DNA of 64,000 nt from positions 1-64,000 of the forward strand of contig JAJRXK010000069.1 of NCBI GenBank assembly GCA_024276305.1, given 5' to 3'. The position numbers and the translations under genes were made by a program. Origin of the DNA: Candidatus Krumholzibacteriota bacterium. GTDB taxonomy: Bacteria; Krumholzibacteriota; Krumholzibacteriia; JAJRXK01. Under the pieces are notes generated by a model, which made no database searches, was not told where the DNA came from, and saw nothing but the letters and a program-made list of their open reading frames with translations. Of the stretch, positions 48,201-54,669 are shown piece by piece (the first letter of the stretch is position 1; the number at the start of each line of letters is the position of its first letter).

Positions 48201-48392
48201 GATTGGCAACGATTCTTGCTCGTGGATCCGTCGAATTACCGGGCCTATTACAATCTGGCCCTCGCCCAGGAAGACGCCCGCCGGATCAGCGACGCCATCC
48301 GCAGTCTACAGAAAGCTCTCGAGCTCAATCCCAACCACTCTGCCAGTTCGAAACGCCTGGCAACGCTGCAAAATGGAGGACATGCACAATGA
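45276..48392 (+). CDS. ATP-grasp (glutamate-ligase-like) protein fused to a membrane helix and TPR region
   Basis: A 1038-residue three-part protein. Residues 1-285 are an ATP-grasp ligase of the RimK/alpha-L-glutamate-ligase-like family (ILGINRRNLD, LVLKPARGWGGRGILVLE with ATP lysine, VLIEERIHPHQ, DLRIVLEKG, LLLEVNARPGLAIQLAN with Mg ligands). A membrane helix follows (about 300-320, TWIVFAALAIGPLAF). The remaining 700 residues would lie outside the cytoplasm if the single helix is inserted, and consist of TPR repeats (about 365-560 and 850-1035, e.g. ALNNVGLLHREAGRLKDAE, AYYNLALAQEDARRISDA) around a less clear middle. The usual partner ligase is about 320 residues and stands alone. ATG at 45276 overlaps the previous stop (TGATG). 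A GTG one codon earlier is also possible. Its stop overlaps the barrel gene by ATGA. Confidence 0.88.
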   Translation: MRSWREWGRALWPNDRILGINRRNLDHVFADYRPGRFAELDDKLLAKSKCEAAGIAVPRTIGTIDSPLELAKLHAWLSTCDELVLKPARGWGGRGILVLEKRGENFVTPGGNVLSTQEIEDHVRETLSGNFSLDESDDSVLIEERIHPHQFLQLLSPDGLSDLRIVLEKGKALQAMLRVPTRASDGKANLHGGGLGLGIDLESGRVRHAIQRDQPVESHPDTGVVLVGLQVPMWEECLELARRSAAVYADLDYIGVDIVLDARRGPLLLEVNARPGLAIQLANASSQPVSPRSKTSVGEHITFAATWIVFAALAIGPLAFDRWERRHTENQDRVTVVGLTSSGASIPATPLESGGSVEWSEAASEISAENADFARAKELADGGDPDQAIVYYTRAAADSSIAPFALNNVGLLHREAGRLKDAETALLKALQGHPEYARGHYNLGLVHRDLGNKVAAETDFRMALAQRPSYGRAWGELGQLLVERGVVEEGIRALNQAIRYEPTLAAYRKVLGRASLQIQDFGAATKAFREALALDPRSRVAAEGWVRSRFLAAVHGAPPLAKSTLDSMSELSERFDAQNQRLESRRLAAEVRWLAHGPGRARSILRDLGTSSDLDARRLAVEGDLALGIWSERDATTLETNRIAIDIARLGRSLETARSREEVTSAFHNRPPRDPRLRLVLLRLQGVNASAADREAGLALATSTTEDRWIRSCANSETELMPPDSLRQEALPLLLRRIESDAPLPLPQSFLIWTTARIAELEGRDGSPWHEALDRWFPDFRPAMLHRFHELVAQGEVRAARRVGLRMLADASDPTEILLPLMRLELERNRPTAARSLWKRLDTASRRAPEAQILYAELLIEEKKPKAATRRLDQVLEQVPTHIEALYLRGKALALRGKKQTAQKSFERALNEAPNRADIRSALARVLMDRRQYPAAIEEWKKVLALYPVTEPKSSALFNLALSEQRAGEIDAALADWQRFLLVDPSNYRAYYNLALAQEDARRISDAIRSLQKALELNPNHSASSKRLATLQNGGHAQ

Positions 48393-50095
48393 GTCCCGCA
48401 CCGCGATCCATGCTCGCAGGTCGCACAACGCCCCTGATCGTGACCCTCATTCTGCTGGTCGCCACGGTCGGATCCGCCCCCGCCGCGACCTCGTCGCAGA
48501 AATGGCGCCCCATCCGCCCCGAAGCGCCCGCGCAGAGGCTCCAGCTGAAGAACTTCGATCCGGCTTCGAAACCCGCAGACGAGGGTCGCACCTGGACTCG
48601 GGTTTCCGTCGGCGACACCCTCGTCTTCCGCTATCGTGGCAGCGGCCAGTTTCGCCTCGATGCCCGCCCGGTCCTGGAGGACGAGGCGGAAGAGGCCACC
48701 CTGCGCTACGGGCTCCGCTTCGGCCATGAGCCCCCGCGACGCTTTCGACGCCACAGCACATTCGGAGGGAATTACCGCATCGCGCCTCTCTCCCCATCTT
48801 CGACCATTTCCGACGCAGTGCTTCTCGGAGACCTCGATCGCAACACCATCGAGCTCTCCCCCGATCAGCAGACGATCTACTTCTTCCTGCGCAAGAAGGG
48901 CGCAAAAGAGGCCCTGGTGCGAGGGCTGGTCCGCGGCGAAGTGGAGCGTCTGAACATTGCCTACCGGGACGGGAAGAAGTCATCCGGAGGCGAGTGGTCC
49001 TTCGACGCGGCCCTTGGCGGCGCCGGCTATACCAGCAACGTCTACCTCGCGCCGAAGAACGGGGTCGCGGCCTCGGGAGCCGGGTTCTGGCCAGCCGAAG
49101 TCGATCTCCGTTACCGAAATCGGGAGTCTTTGCCCTTCCGCTTCACTGCAGACTACTCCTTCGACGGTCGCTTCTACAACGATCCCATTCTCGACGAGCG
49201 CCGCCATTCCGTGCAGCTCGAACAAGAATGGGACTTCGGACGGGCCCTGGGGATGCGCAATGTGCAATTCACTCTCAGCGAGCGCATGAAGACCAAGGAC
49301 GACACCTTCTTCGGTCGTGGTGCGACCGACGAATTCGAGACCTCCGGTCTGAACGGGCGCGTGCCCTTCGGCAATCGCTTCGACTACACCGAATGGACCG
49401 GAGAGGGTGCATTGGCCTTTCGCACCGCCGAGAACTTCGAGGTCACCACGACCTTCCGGGCTCGACGCCGCGACTACGACAATGACTATTCGGACGATCC
49501 CACGATCTATTCTCTGGATCAAAACCGATTCGAGATCGGCACTCGCCTCGCCTGGGAACTCTCGAAGAGCACTACCCTCAGCCTCGATGCGAGTATGGAA
49601 GCCCAGAACTACGACGAGAAGTTCTCTCGCGATCTCCAGGGAGTGAATGTCGTGACCGAGCCAACGCGTTTGCGGCGTTGGCCCATCGAGGTCGGGCTGC
49701 GTTATCGGCCGCGGTTGGGATTCCAGGCCCGAGCCAGCCTTGGACTTCTGGTCACTCAGGACCTCTACCAGGGCTACTGGGACCGCACATCGAGCATCTA
49801 TCGCGCCGAGCTCGGATGGAAGTTCACCCGCCGCAATCGGATCAACGCATGGGTCCGCGGCTCGAGCACCAGCTACGACTCCGCTCGAGTGGGCTATCTG
49901 CTCACGAACTCCCTGGGCGTGACCAACCCGATCCGCGACAAATCGAGTCTTCGCCTGGGCATCGAGGGCGAATACGGACTCTATCGCAACGCCGATCTCG
50001 TTCTCTCCTATTCCTACGAGAACCTCGACAACAATTCTCCTCTCTTCGCCTACCAGCGCAGCGAAGTCCTGGGAGGGATCGTGGTCAAGTACTGA
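48389..50095 (+). CDS. Predicted outer-membrane beta-barrel protein of the ATP-grasp/transglutaminase operon
   Basis: A 568-residue exported protein. Signal peptide (LIVTLILLVATVGSAPAA) and an N-terminal beta-rich domain (about 30-195, with VSVGDTLVFRYRGSGQFRLD), then alternating strands with aromatic ends (for instance FRFTADYSFDGRFYND, DLVLSYSYENLD) to a terminal SEVLGGIVVKY, ending in tyrosine as barrels do. No known family recognised. ATGA overlap with the TPR-ligase gene and GGAGG 9 bases upstream show tight coexpression. It could dock the periplasmic TPR region to the outer membrane (inference). Confidence 0.8.
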   Translation: MSPAPRSMLAGRTTPLIVTLILLVATVGSAPAATSSQKWRPIRPEAPAQRLQLKNFDPASKPADEGRTWTRVSVGDTLVFRYRGSGQFRLDARPVLEDEAEEATLRYGLRFGHEPPRRFRRHSTFGGNYRIAPLSPSSTISDAVLLGDLDRNTIELSPDQQTIYFFLRKKGAKEALVRGLVRGEVERLNIAYRDGKKSSGGEWSFDAALGGAGYTSNVYLAPKNGVAASGAGFWPAEVDLRYRNRESLPFRFTADYSFDGRFYNDPILDERRHSVQLEQEWDFGRALGMRNVQFTLSERMKTKDDTFFGRGATDEFETSGLNGRVPFGNRFDYTEWTGEGALAFRTAENFEVTTTFRARRRDYDNDYSDDPTIYSLDQNRFEIGTRLAWELSKSTTLSLDASMEAQNYDEKFSRDLQGVNVVTEPTRLRRWPIEVGLRYRPRLGFQARASLGLLVTQDLYQGYWDRTSSIYRAELGWKFTRRNRINAWVRGSSTSYDSARVGYLLTNSLGVTNPIRDKSSLRLGIEGEYGLYRNADLVLSYSYENLDNNSPLFAYQRSEVLGGIVVKY

Positions 50096-50137
50096 TCTGG
50101 AGGAACCGTCTCCGAAAAGAGACCGCATGCAATCGAG

Positions 50138-50169
50138 CGACGCCCCGGAGCGCGAGCTCCGGGGCGTCG
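50138..50169. terminator. Bidirectional hairpin terminator between the barrel gene and the acyl-CoA dehydrogenase
   Basis: CGACGCCCCGGAGC (50138-50151), loop GCGA, GCTCCGGGGCGTCG (50156-50169): a perfect 14-pair stem followed by TTCT on the plus strand. It sits between two convergent genes with stops at 50095 and 50198. Confidence 0.8.
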
Positions 50170-50197
50170 TTCTCCAGCTCGACTCCACTCTCGGTCA

Positions 50198-51391
50198 TCA
50201 ACCTGCGGCAGCCGCCACCATCTTCGGCTGACGAGCGATGTGCTCACTCACGAGAATCTTGCTGATTTCCTCGCGCTGAATCTGATTGGTCCCCTCGTAG
50301 ATCTGGGTGATCTTCGCATCACGCATGTACTTCTCGATGGGGTAGTCGCGCATGTATCCGTAGCCGCCGAAGACCTGCACCGCATCGGTGGTGACCTGCA
50401 TGGCTACATCGCCCGCGAAACACTTCGACATCGCGGAGTACATGGTGGGACGCACCATCGGATTGCTGTCGACATGGCGTGCCGTGGCATAGCAGAGAGC
50501 CCGTGCCGCCTCGACCTTCATGGCCATGTCGGCGAGCATGAAGCGCAGCCCCTGGAATGATGAGACCGGTGAGCCGAACTGACGGCGCTCGGTGGCATAG
50601 TCGACGGCCAGATCCAGCGCTCCCTGCGCAATCCCCACCGCCTGAGCTCCTACTCCCGGACGAGATGCATCGAAGGTCTTCATCGCGGTGATGAAACCCG
50701 TCCCCTCTCGACCGAGGAGATTCTCGACCGGAACCCGGCAGTCCTGAAACACGACTTCGCGCGTGACCGAACCGCGGATTCCCATCTTGTCCTCCTTCTT
50801 TCCGAAGGACAGCCCGGGAGTTCCCTTTTCCACCACCAGAGCACTGGCCCCTCGGGCTCCCTTTTCCGGCTTGGTCAATGCGATCACAGTGTAGATTTCG
50901 GCTTCACCCCCATTGGTGATCCATTGTTTGGTGCCGTTGAGCACGTAGTGATCTCCGTCTCGAATTGCGGTGGTTCGGATCCCTCCCGCATCCGACCCCG
51001 CGTCAGCCTCGGTGAGAGCGAATGCACAGAGGCGTTTGCCCGCGGCCACGTCGGGCAGCCACCGTCGCTTTTGCTCCTCGTTTCCGGAAAGAATGATCGG
51101 CAACGCTCCCAGTGCGCTCCCCGCGAAAGCCAAAGCAATCCCTCCGCAAGCCTTCGAAAGCTCCTCGGTCACCAAAGACATCTGGAAGGTCCGGGAGCCG
51201 TTGGCCAGTCCTCCGTACTCCTCGTCGATGAAGACGCAGAAGAGGTCGGAATCCGCCATCTTCTGCACCACCGGCCACGGGAACTCGCCGGTCTGATCGT
51301 AGTGGGCCGCGACCGGACGGATGTCGTTCTCGGCGATCTTCTTCGCGAGATCGACGATCATCCTCTGATGTTCGTTCAACCCGTAGTCCAT
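50198..51391 (-). CDS. Acyl-CoA dehydrogenase
   Basis: A 397-residue FAD enzyme of fatty-acid or branched-chain acyl-CoA oxidation. Signature FALTEADAGSD and QWITNGGEAEIYTV near the flavin, and the catalytic base glutamate in YEGTNQIQREEISK near the C-terminus, placing it with butyryl/short-chain or isovaleryl types that carry Glu there. The start at 51391 has AGAGGAT 6 bases upstream. A start 16 codons earlier is possible but lacks it. The unknown 242-residue gene ends 32 bases upstream on the same strand, which suggests a shared transcript. Confidence 0.93.
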   Translation of the reverse strand: MDYGLNEHQRMIVDLAKKIAENDIRPVAAHYDQTGEFPWPVVQKMADSDLFCVFIDEEYGGLANGSRTFQMSLVTEELSKACGGIALAFAGSALGALPIILSGNEEQKRRWLPDVAAGKRLCAFALTEADAGSDAGGIRTTAIRDGDHYVLNGTKQWITNGGEAEIYTVIALTKPEKGARGASALVVEKGTPGLSFGKKEDKMGIRGSVTREVVFQDCRVPVENLLGREGTGFITAMKTFDASRPGVGAQAVGIAQGALDLAVDYATERRQFGSPVSSFQGLRFMLADMAMKVEAARALCYATARHVDSNPMVRPTMYSAMSKCFAGDVAMQVTTDAVQVFGGYGYMRDYPIEKYMRDAKITQIYEGTNQIQREEISKILVSEHIARQPKMVAAAAG

Positions 51392-51423
51392 GGGAATCCT
51401 CTCTTTCGATGGGTAGACAGAGT

Positions 51424-52152
51424 TCAGGTGGTGGGCCAAAGATCGGGATGCTGCGCGAAGGGTTGACCGTTCTCGAAGACGATGCGGAGCTCGCCGTCAG
51501 GCAGTGCCTCGCCAAAAGCCGAAATCGTGAACGCTCCATCGAGAGTCTTCTCTTCGGAAACGTCTTCGAGAGTCTCGATCAGTATGTGCGAGTCCAGATT
51601 CAATCCGCGCATCTTGATTCGCACCTGTCCACCGTCGATCTGCGTCTCGCAAACTCCTGCGGGATAGAGCCCTTCGAAACTCTCTGCGAGGTCGAGGATT
51701 CTGGCCGCCGCCTGATCCGGATCCGCAGCGGAAAATTCCACTTCCCCGTCGAGCTTTTGTACGCACGGATCGATGATGGTCTCACCGCGCCCACGATAGG
51801 AGGAGCGCTTCCCGCGTGCGAAATCCGGACTGGCCCACTGCAACTGCAGGATCGCGCCCGCTTTCACTTGCAAACGTACGTACTGCTGGGTGTCGTGAGT
51901 GTGGACGTAGAGATCTCCGCCCTCGATGGATGCGTGCAAGTCCGTCGGGATCACCGATAGGAGCTGTACCAACTCACCGGTGATCAATGGGAGGTCCGGG
52001 CCGGATGAGGGCTGCGCGTGACGCACCACGATGCAACTCTGAGTGGGCTCGAACTCCAGCCAGACGCCGGGAACTCGAGACAATTGTTCGGCCACTTCGG
52101 CGGGGAGTTCTCCCAAGGAGATCTCTCCACGGCAACCGTGATCCGGATACAT
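51424..52152 (-). CDS. Unknown protein upstream of the acyl-CoA dehydrogenase
   Basis: A 242-residue soluble protein without signal peptide or membrane helix that I do not recognise. Two halves can be made out: an N-terminal part rich in beta strands (LPAEVAEQLSRVPGVWLEF, DLYVHTHDTQQYVRLQV) and a C-terminal part (about 130-242) with DGGQVRIKMRGLNLDSHI and GELRIVFENGQPF. Three cysteines, not clustered. GGAGGGAAG directly precedes the ATG, a strong ribosome binding site. It is the first gene of the unit with the acyl-CoA dehydrogenase and lies downstream of the palindrome at 52243-52254. Confidence 0.75.
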   Translation of the reverse strand: MYPDHGCRGEISLGELPAEVAEQLSRVPGVWLEFEPTQSCIVVRHAQPSSGPDLPLITGELVQLLSVIPTDLHASIEGGDLYVHTHDTQQYVRLQVKAGAILQLQWASPDFARGKRSSYRGRGETIIDPCVQKLDGEVEFSAADPDQAAARILDLAESFEGLYPAGVCETQIDGGQVRIKMRGLNLDSHILIETLEDVSEEKTLDGAFTISAFGEALPDGELRIVFENGQPFAQHPDLWPTT

Positions 52153-52242
52153 CTTCCCTCCCCTCGGATGCTCTCTTGCGGCCGCCGACCACGGCCGATC
52201 GCAACTCTAGGAAGGGATCGATGATGCACGAAGATCAGGAAC

Positions 52243-52254
52243 GTGATCGATCAC
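52243..52254. promoter_or_regulatory. Perfect 12-base palindrome, candidate operator
   Basis: GTGATCGATCAC lies 90 bases upstream of the unknown/acyl-CoA dehydrogenase unit (leftward) and just after the SDR gene. Fatty-acid genes are often controlled by TetR or GntR repressors that bind such palindromes. No cognate regulator is adjacent. Confidence 0.35.
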
Positions 52255-52269
52255 ACTTTCGCAATCGTG

Positions 52270-52296
52270 TGACCGATGCATTTGCATCAGCGGTCA
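52270..52296 (-). other. Imperfect hairpin at the 3' end of the SDR gene
   Basis: TGACCG-ATGCA, loop TT, TGCAT-CAG-CGGTCA: two stem blocks of 6 and 5 pairs with a 3-base bulge, overlapping the SDR stop codon (52294-52296). Without a T-run it may be a weak terminator or a processing site. Confidence 0.4.
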
Positions 52297-53124
52297 GGGA
52301 TCGACGTAGAGATCTGGATGAAGTTCCGCATGAGGATTCACGGCATAGTGGTCGAAATCGGTGATCCCCTCCTGACGGAGGACTTCTTCGTCGAGAAAGA
52401 AGTTTCCGGTGCAGCTCCGCGCATCGCGACAGAGAATCGCGTGCGCCGCGTCGGCAACGATCTCCGGATGCCGACTCCGTTGCACCATCGGCTCGCCTCC
52501 CAGGAGGTTCCGCACGGCAGCGGTCGCGATCGTGGTCTTCGGCCAGAGAGCATTGAAGGCGATTCCCTCCTCGGCGAATTCCGCGCTCATGCCCAGGACC
52601 CATACTCCCATGCTGTATTTGGCCAGGGAATAGGCCGCATGACCGGCGAACCATTCGGGTCGAAAGTTCAGAGGTGGTGCAAGATTCAGAACGTGAGGAT
52701 TGTCCGATGCGCTCAGATGATCGAGAGCGCACTTGGTGGTGTACCAGCTGCCTCGGGCATTGATGTCGAACATTCGGTCGTAGACTTTGAGCGTGGTTTC
52801 ACGAGTGCCGGTCAATGACAACGCGCTCGCATTGTTCACCACCACGTCGAGGCCCCCCAGGCTTTCGGCCGCGGTCTTCACCGCTCGCTCGATCTGGTCG
52901 GCGTCTCGCAAGTCCGCCTGAATCGCGACCGCCCGTCCCCCCGCGGCTTCGACCGCGGCCGCGGTCTCGTGGATGGTGCCCGGCAACTTGGTGTGTCCCC
53001 GAGTGGTCTTGGCCACCACCGCCACGGCCGCGCCGTCTCGGGCGGCGCGGAGTGCAATCGCACGTCCGATACCGCGGCTGGCCCCGGTGATCAGGAGCTT
53101 CTTTCCCTTCAGGTCGGCTTTCAT
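52294..53124 (-). CDS. Short-chain dehydrogenase/reductase, HSDL2-like
   Basis: A 276-residue NAD(P)-dependent oxidoreductase. Cofactor loop TGASRGIGRAIA (about 12-23), NNASALSL, and the YSLAK catalytic pair. The stretch AKTTRGHTKLPGTIHETAA after the second strand is characteristic of HSDL2-like enzymes, which are linked with fatty-acid metabolism and fit with the acyl-CoA dehydrogenase nearby. The usual catalytic serine region reads LNLAPPLN, so the Ser appears replaced. The start at 53124 has GAGGAG about 10 bases upstream. Divergent from lexA, with the LexA operator in the gap. Confidence 0.9.
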   Translation of the reverse strand: MKADLKGKKLLITGASRGIGRAIALRAARDGAAVAVVAKTTRGHTKLPGTIHETAAAVEAAGGRAVAIQADLRDADQIERAVKTAAESLGGLDVVVNNASALSLTGTRETTLKVYDRMFDINARGSWYTTKCALDHLSASDNPHVLNLAPPLNFRPEWFAGHAAYSLAKYSMGVWVLGMSAEFAEEGIAFNALWPKTTIATAAVRNLLGGEPMVQRSRHPEIVADAAHAILCRDARSCTGNFFLDEEVLRQEGITDFDHYAVNPHAELHPDLYVDP

Positions 53125-53183
53125 ATGTCGTCGCTCCTCGCGAATGAGCTGATCGGGTCGCATTCCAGAACCATACAAAAGTC

Positions 53184-53215
53184 CTTGTGTATCACAAGAA
53201 CCTGGAATATATTCC
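53184..53215 (+). promoter_or_regulatory. lexA promoter with overlapping candidate LexA operator
   Basis: CTTGTG-TAT-CACAAG (53184-53198) is a perfect inverted repeat. Its TTGTGT (53185-53190) can serve as minus-35 box, with TATATT (53208-53213) as minus-10 after a 17-base spacer. The minus-10 lies in a second perfect palindrome, GGAATATATTCC (53204-53215). Transcription would begin near 53220, exactly at the lexA ATG. A repressor on the first repeat would block the promoter, as expected for autoregulation, and could also affect the divergent SDR gene. Confidence 0.65.
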
Positions 53216-53219
53216 TCAC

Positions 53220-53858
53220 ATGTCCTCTTCGAACCAAAGGCAGAAACGCAGCGGGGGACCGGTACGAGGCCATGGTGTGAGCCGCGATCTCGTCTTCCAA
53301 TTCGTGCGCGACCGTCTGGTCGCGGGCGAGCCCCCCACGATCCGTGAGGTCCAGGAAGGCCTGGGGTTCAAGGCGGTCCAGACCGTTCGAGAACACCTCA
53401 ATCATCTGGTCGAAGAAGGGCGCCTGGTGAAATTGGAAGGAGTTTCACGCGGCTATCGCCTCCCCATGGACAAGCGCACTCCCCCCACGCATCTTGTCCC
53501 GGTTCTGGGCCAAGTGCAAGCGGGAGCACCTACCCTTGCCGTCGAAGATATCGAAACCTACATCCCCGTACAATCCCACTATCCCGTCGAAGAGCTCTTT
53601 GCTTTGCGGGTGAAGGGAGAAAGCATGACCGGAGCGGGGATCTTCGACGGTGACCTCGTGGTGGTGCGCCGTCAACCCCTGGTGGTCACTGGGGAGATCG
53701 TCGTGGCCCTCGTTGGAGACGAAGCAACGGTCAAGACTCTCCGGCAGCGCCGCAAGAACTTCTACCTGCAACCCGAGAACCCCGAATTCGACCCCATCGA
53801 ACCCGAGGAATTCACTCTCCTGGGACGGGTGATCGAAATACGTCGAAATCTGGATTGA
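53220..53858 (+). CDS. lexA: LexA repressor
   Basis: A 212-residue SOS repressor/autoprotease. The N-terminal winged helix (SRDLVFQFVRDRL; PTIREVQEGLGFKAVQTVREHL, about 20-65) binds DNA. The cleavage site is Ala 101-Gly 102 in VQAGAP, and the Ser-Lys pair is Ser 135 in GESMTGAG and Lys 172 in ATVKTL. The ATG at 53220 is preferred to a GTG 11 codons upstream because that GTG lies within the operator. No Shine-Dalgarno precedes the ATG and the promoter predicts a start of transcription at it, so the message is probably leaderless. It is followed, after a 145-base gap, by the imuA-imuB-dnaE2 cassette it presumably controls. Confidence 0.93.
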   Translation: MSSSNQRQKRSGGPVRGHGVSRDLVFQFVRDRLVAGEPPTIREVQEGLGFKAVQTVREHLNHLVEEGRLVKLEGVSRGYRLPMDKRTPPTHLVPVLGQVQAGAPTLAVEDIETYIPVQSHYPVEELFALRVKGESMTGAGIFDGDLVVVRRQPLVVTGEIVVALVGDEATVKTLRQRRKNFYLQPENPEFDPIEPEEFTLLGRVIEIRRNLD

Positions 53859-53865
53859 TCCCCGG

Positions 53866-53882
53866 CCGCATGTTGCATGCGG
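53866..53882. other. Short hairpin between lexA and imuA
   Basis: CCGCATG, loop TTG, CATGCGG, 7 pairs, starting 7 bases after the lexA stop. No T-run follows, so it may attenuate rather than stop transcription into imuA. No copy of the lexA-type operator was seen in the rest of this 145-base gap. Confidence 0.4.
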
Positions 53883-54003
53883 ATTCACCGCGTCTGCTCG
53901 CGTCGAGCCTCCTCCCCTCCCGCTCGAGCTGACCGAAATCACATTCGAATTCCGCGGTCCGATGGCATCCTGCCCATCGCGAGCCGTACTTTCGGAGGAA
54001 ACC

Positions 54004-54669
54004 ATGGTCGATGCCATGGACGGCCGCGCAGCGGCGTCCACCCTGCCCCATCCCGAACCCCGTCCGGTCGTTGTCACTCCTCCCTCGGACGGAACCCCAC
54101 TTCCCGATTCTCGACCTACCTGGTCGGTCGCCACGCTGCGGGGTCGCCTCTGCGAATTGGTGAGCCACGGAAGGACTCCTCTGCTCAGCGCAGCCATGCG
54201 ACTATTGCACCAAGCGCAGTGTGAAGCACAACCGGTGGCCTGGATCGCAGCCGGCGTTGCTCCTTTCTATCCTCCCGACATGGCCGCGAGCGGCATCGAC
54301 CTCAGCGCTCTACCCGTGATTCGCACCACCGATCTCCGCCGAGGATTGCGCGTCGTCGACACCTTGCTGCGCAGCGGCGCCTTCGGACTGGTGGTTCTGG
54401 ATTTCGGAAACAATGGACCTGTTCCCATGCCCGCTCAGACTCGCTTGCTCGGATTGGTCCGCAAATACGATTGTGCCTTGCTCTTCTTGAGCCGCTCCGA
54501 AAGCAGGCAACACCGACAGGGAACTCTCGTCTCTCTGCGTGGAGAGGGACATATCGAAACAGACCAAGAGGGATGCTTTCGTCTGCACCTGGATTTCGAC
54601 CGCGACAAACGTTTCGGCCCTGGATGGAGCCATGAGGAGGTCTTCCGTGGACCGCATGGCCTGTATTGA
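54004..54669 (+). CDS. imuA: ImuA-like RecA-fold protein of the mutagenesis cassette
   Basis: A 221-residue protein with a degenerate RecA/SulA-like fold: WSVATLRGRLCELVSHGRTPLLS, a central GLVVLDFGNN strand and LLFLSRSES near the end. No Walker A motif is present. In proteobacteria and actinobacteria ImuA and ImuB assist the DnaE2 polymerase in damage-induced translesion synthesis. Assigned chiefly from being the first gene of the imuA-imuB-dnaE2 order. GGAGGA lies 4 bases before the ATG. Overlaps imuB by 23 bases. Confidence 0.82.
   Translation: MVDAMDGRAAASTLPHPEPRPVVVTPPSDGTPLPDSRPTWSVATLRGRLCELVSHGRTPLLSAAMRLLHQAQCEAQPVAWIAAGVAPFYPPDMAASGIDLSALPVIRTTDLRRGLRVVDTLLRSGAFGLVVLDFGNNGPVPMPAQTRLLGLVRKYDCALLFLSRSESRQHRQGTLVSLRGEGHIETDQEGCFRLHLDFDRDKRFGPGWSHEEVFRGPHGLY

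Noticed and set aside
46296-48209. A 637-codon open frame on the minus strand
   Set aside because: Antisense to the TPR part of the ATP-grasp fusion. No recognisable domain.
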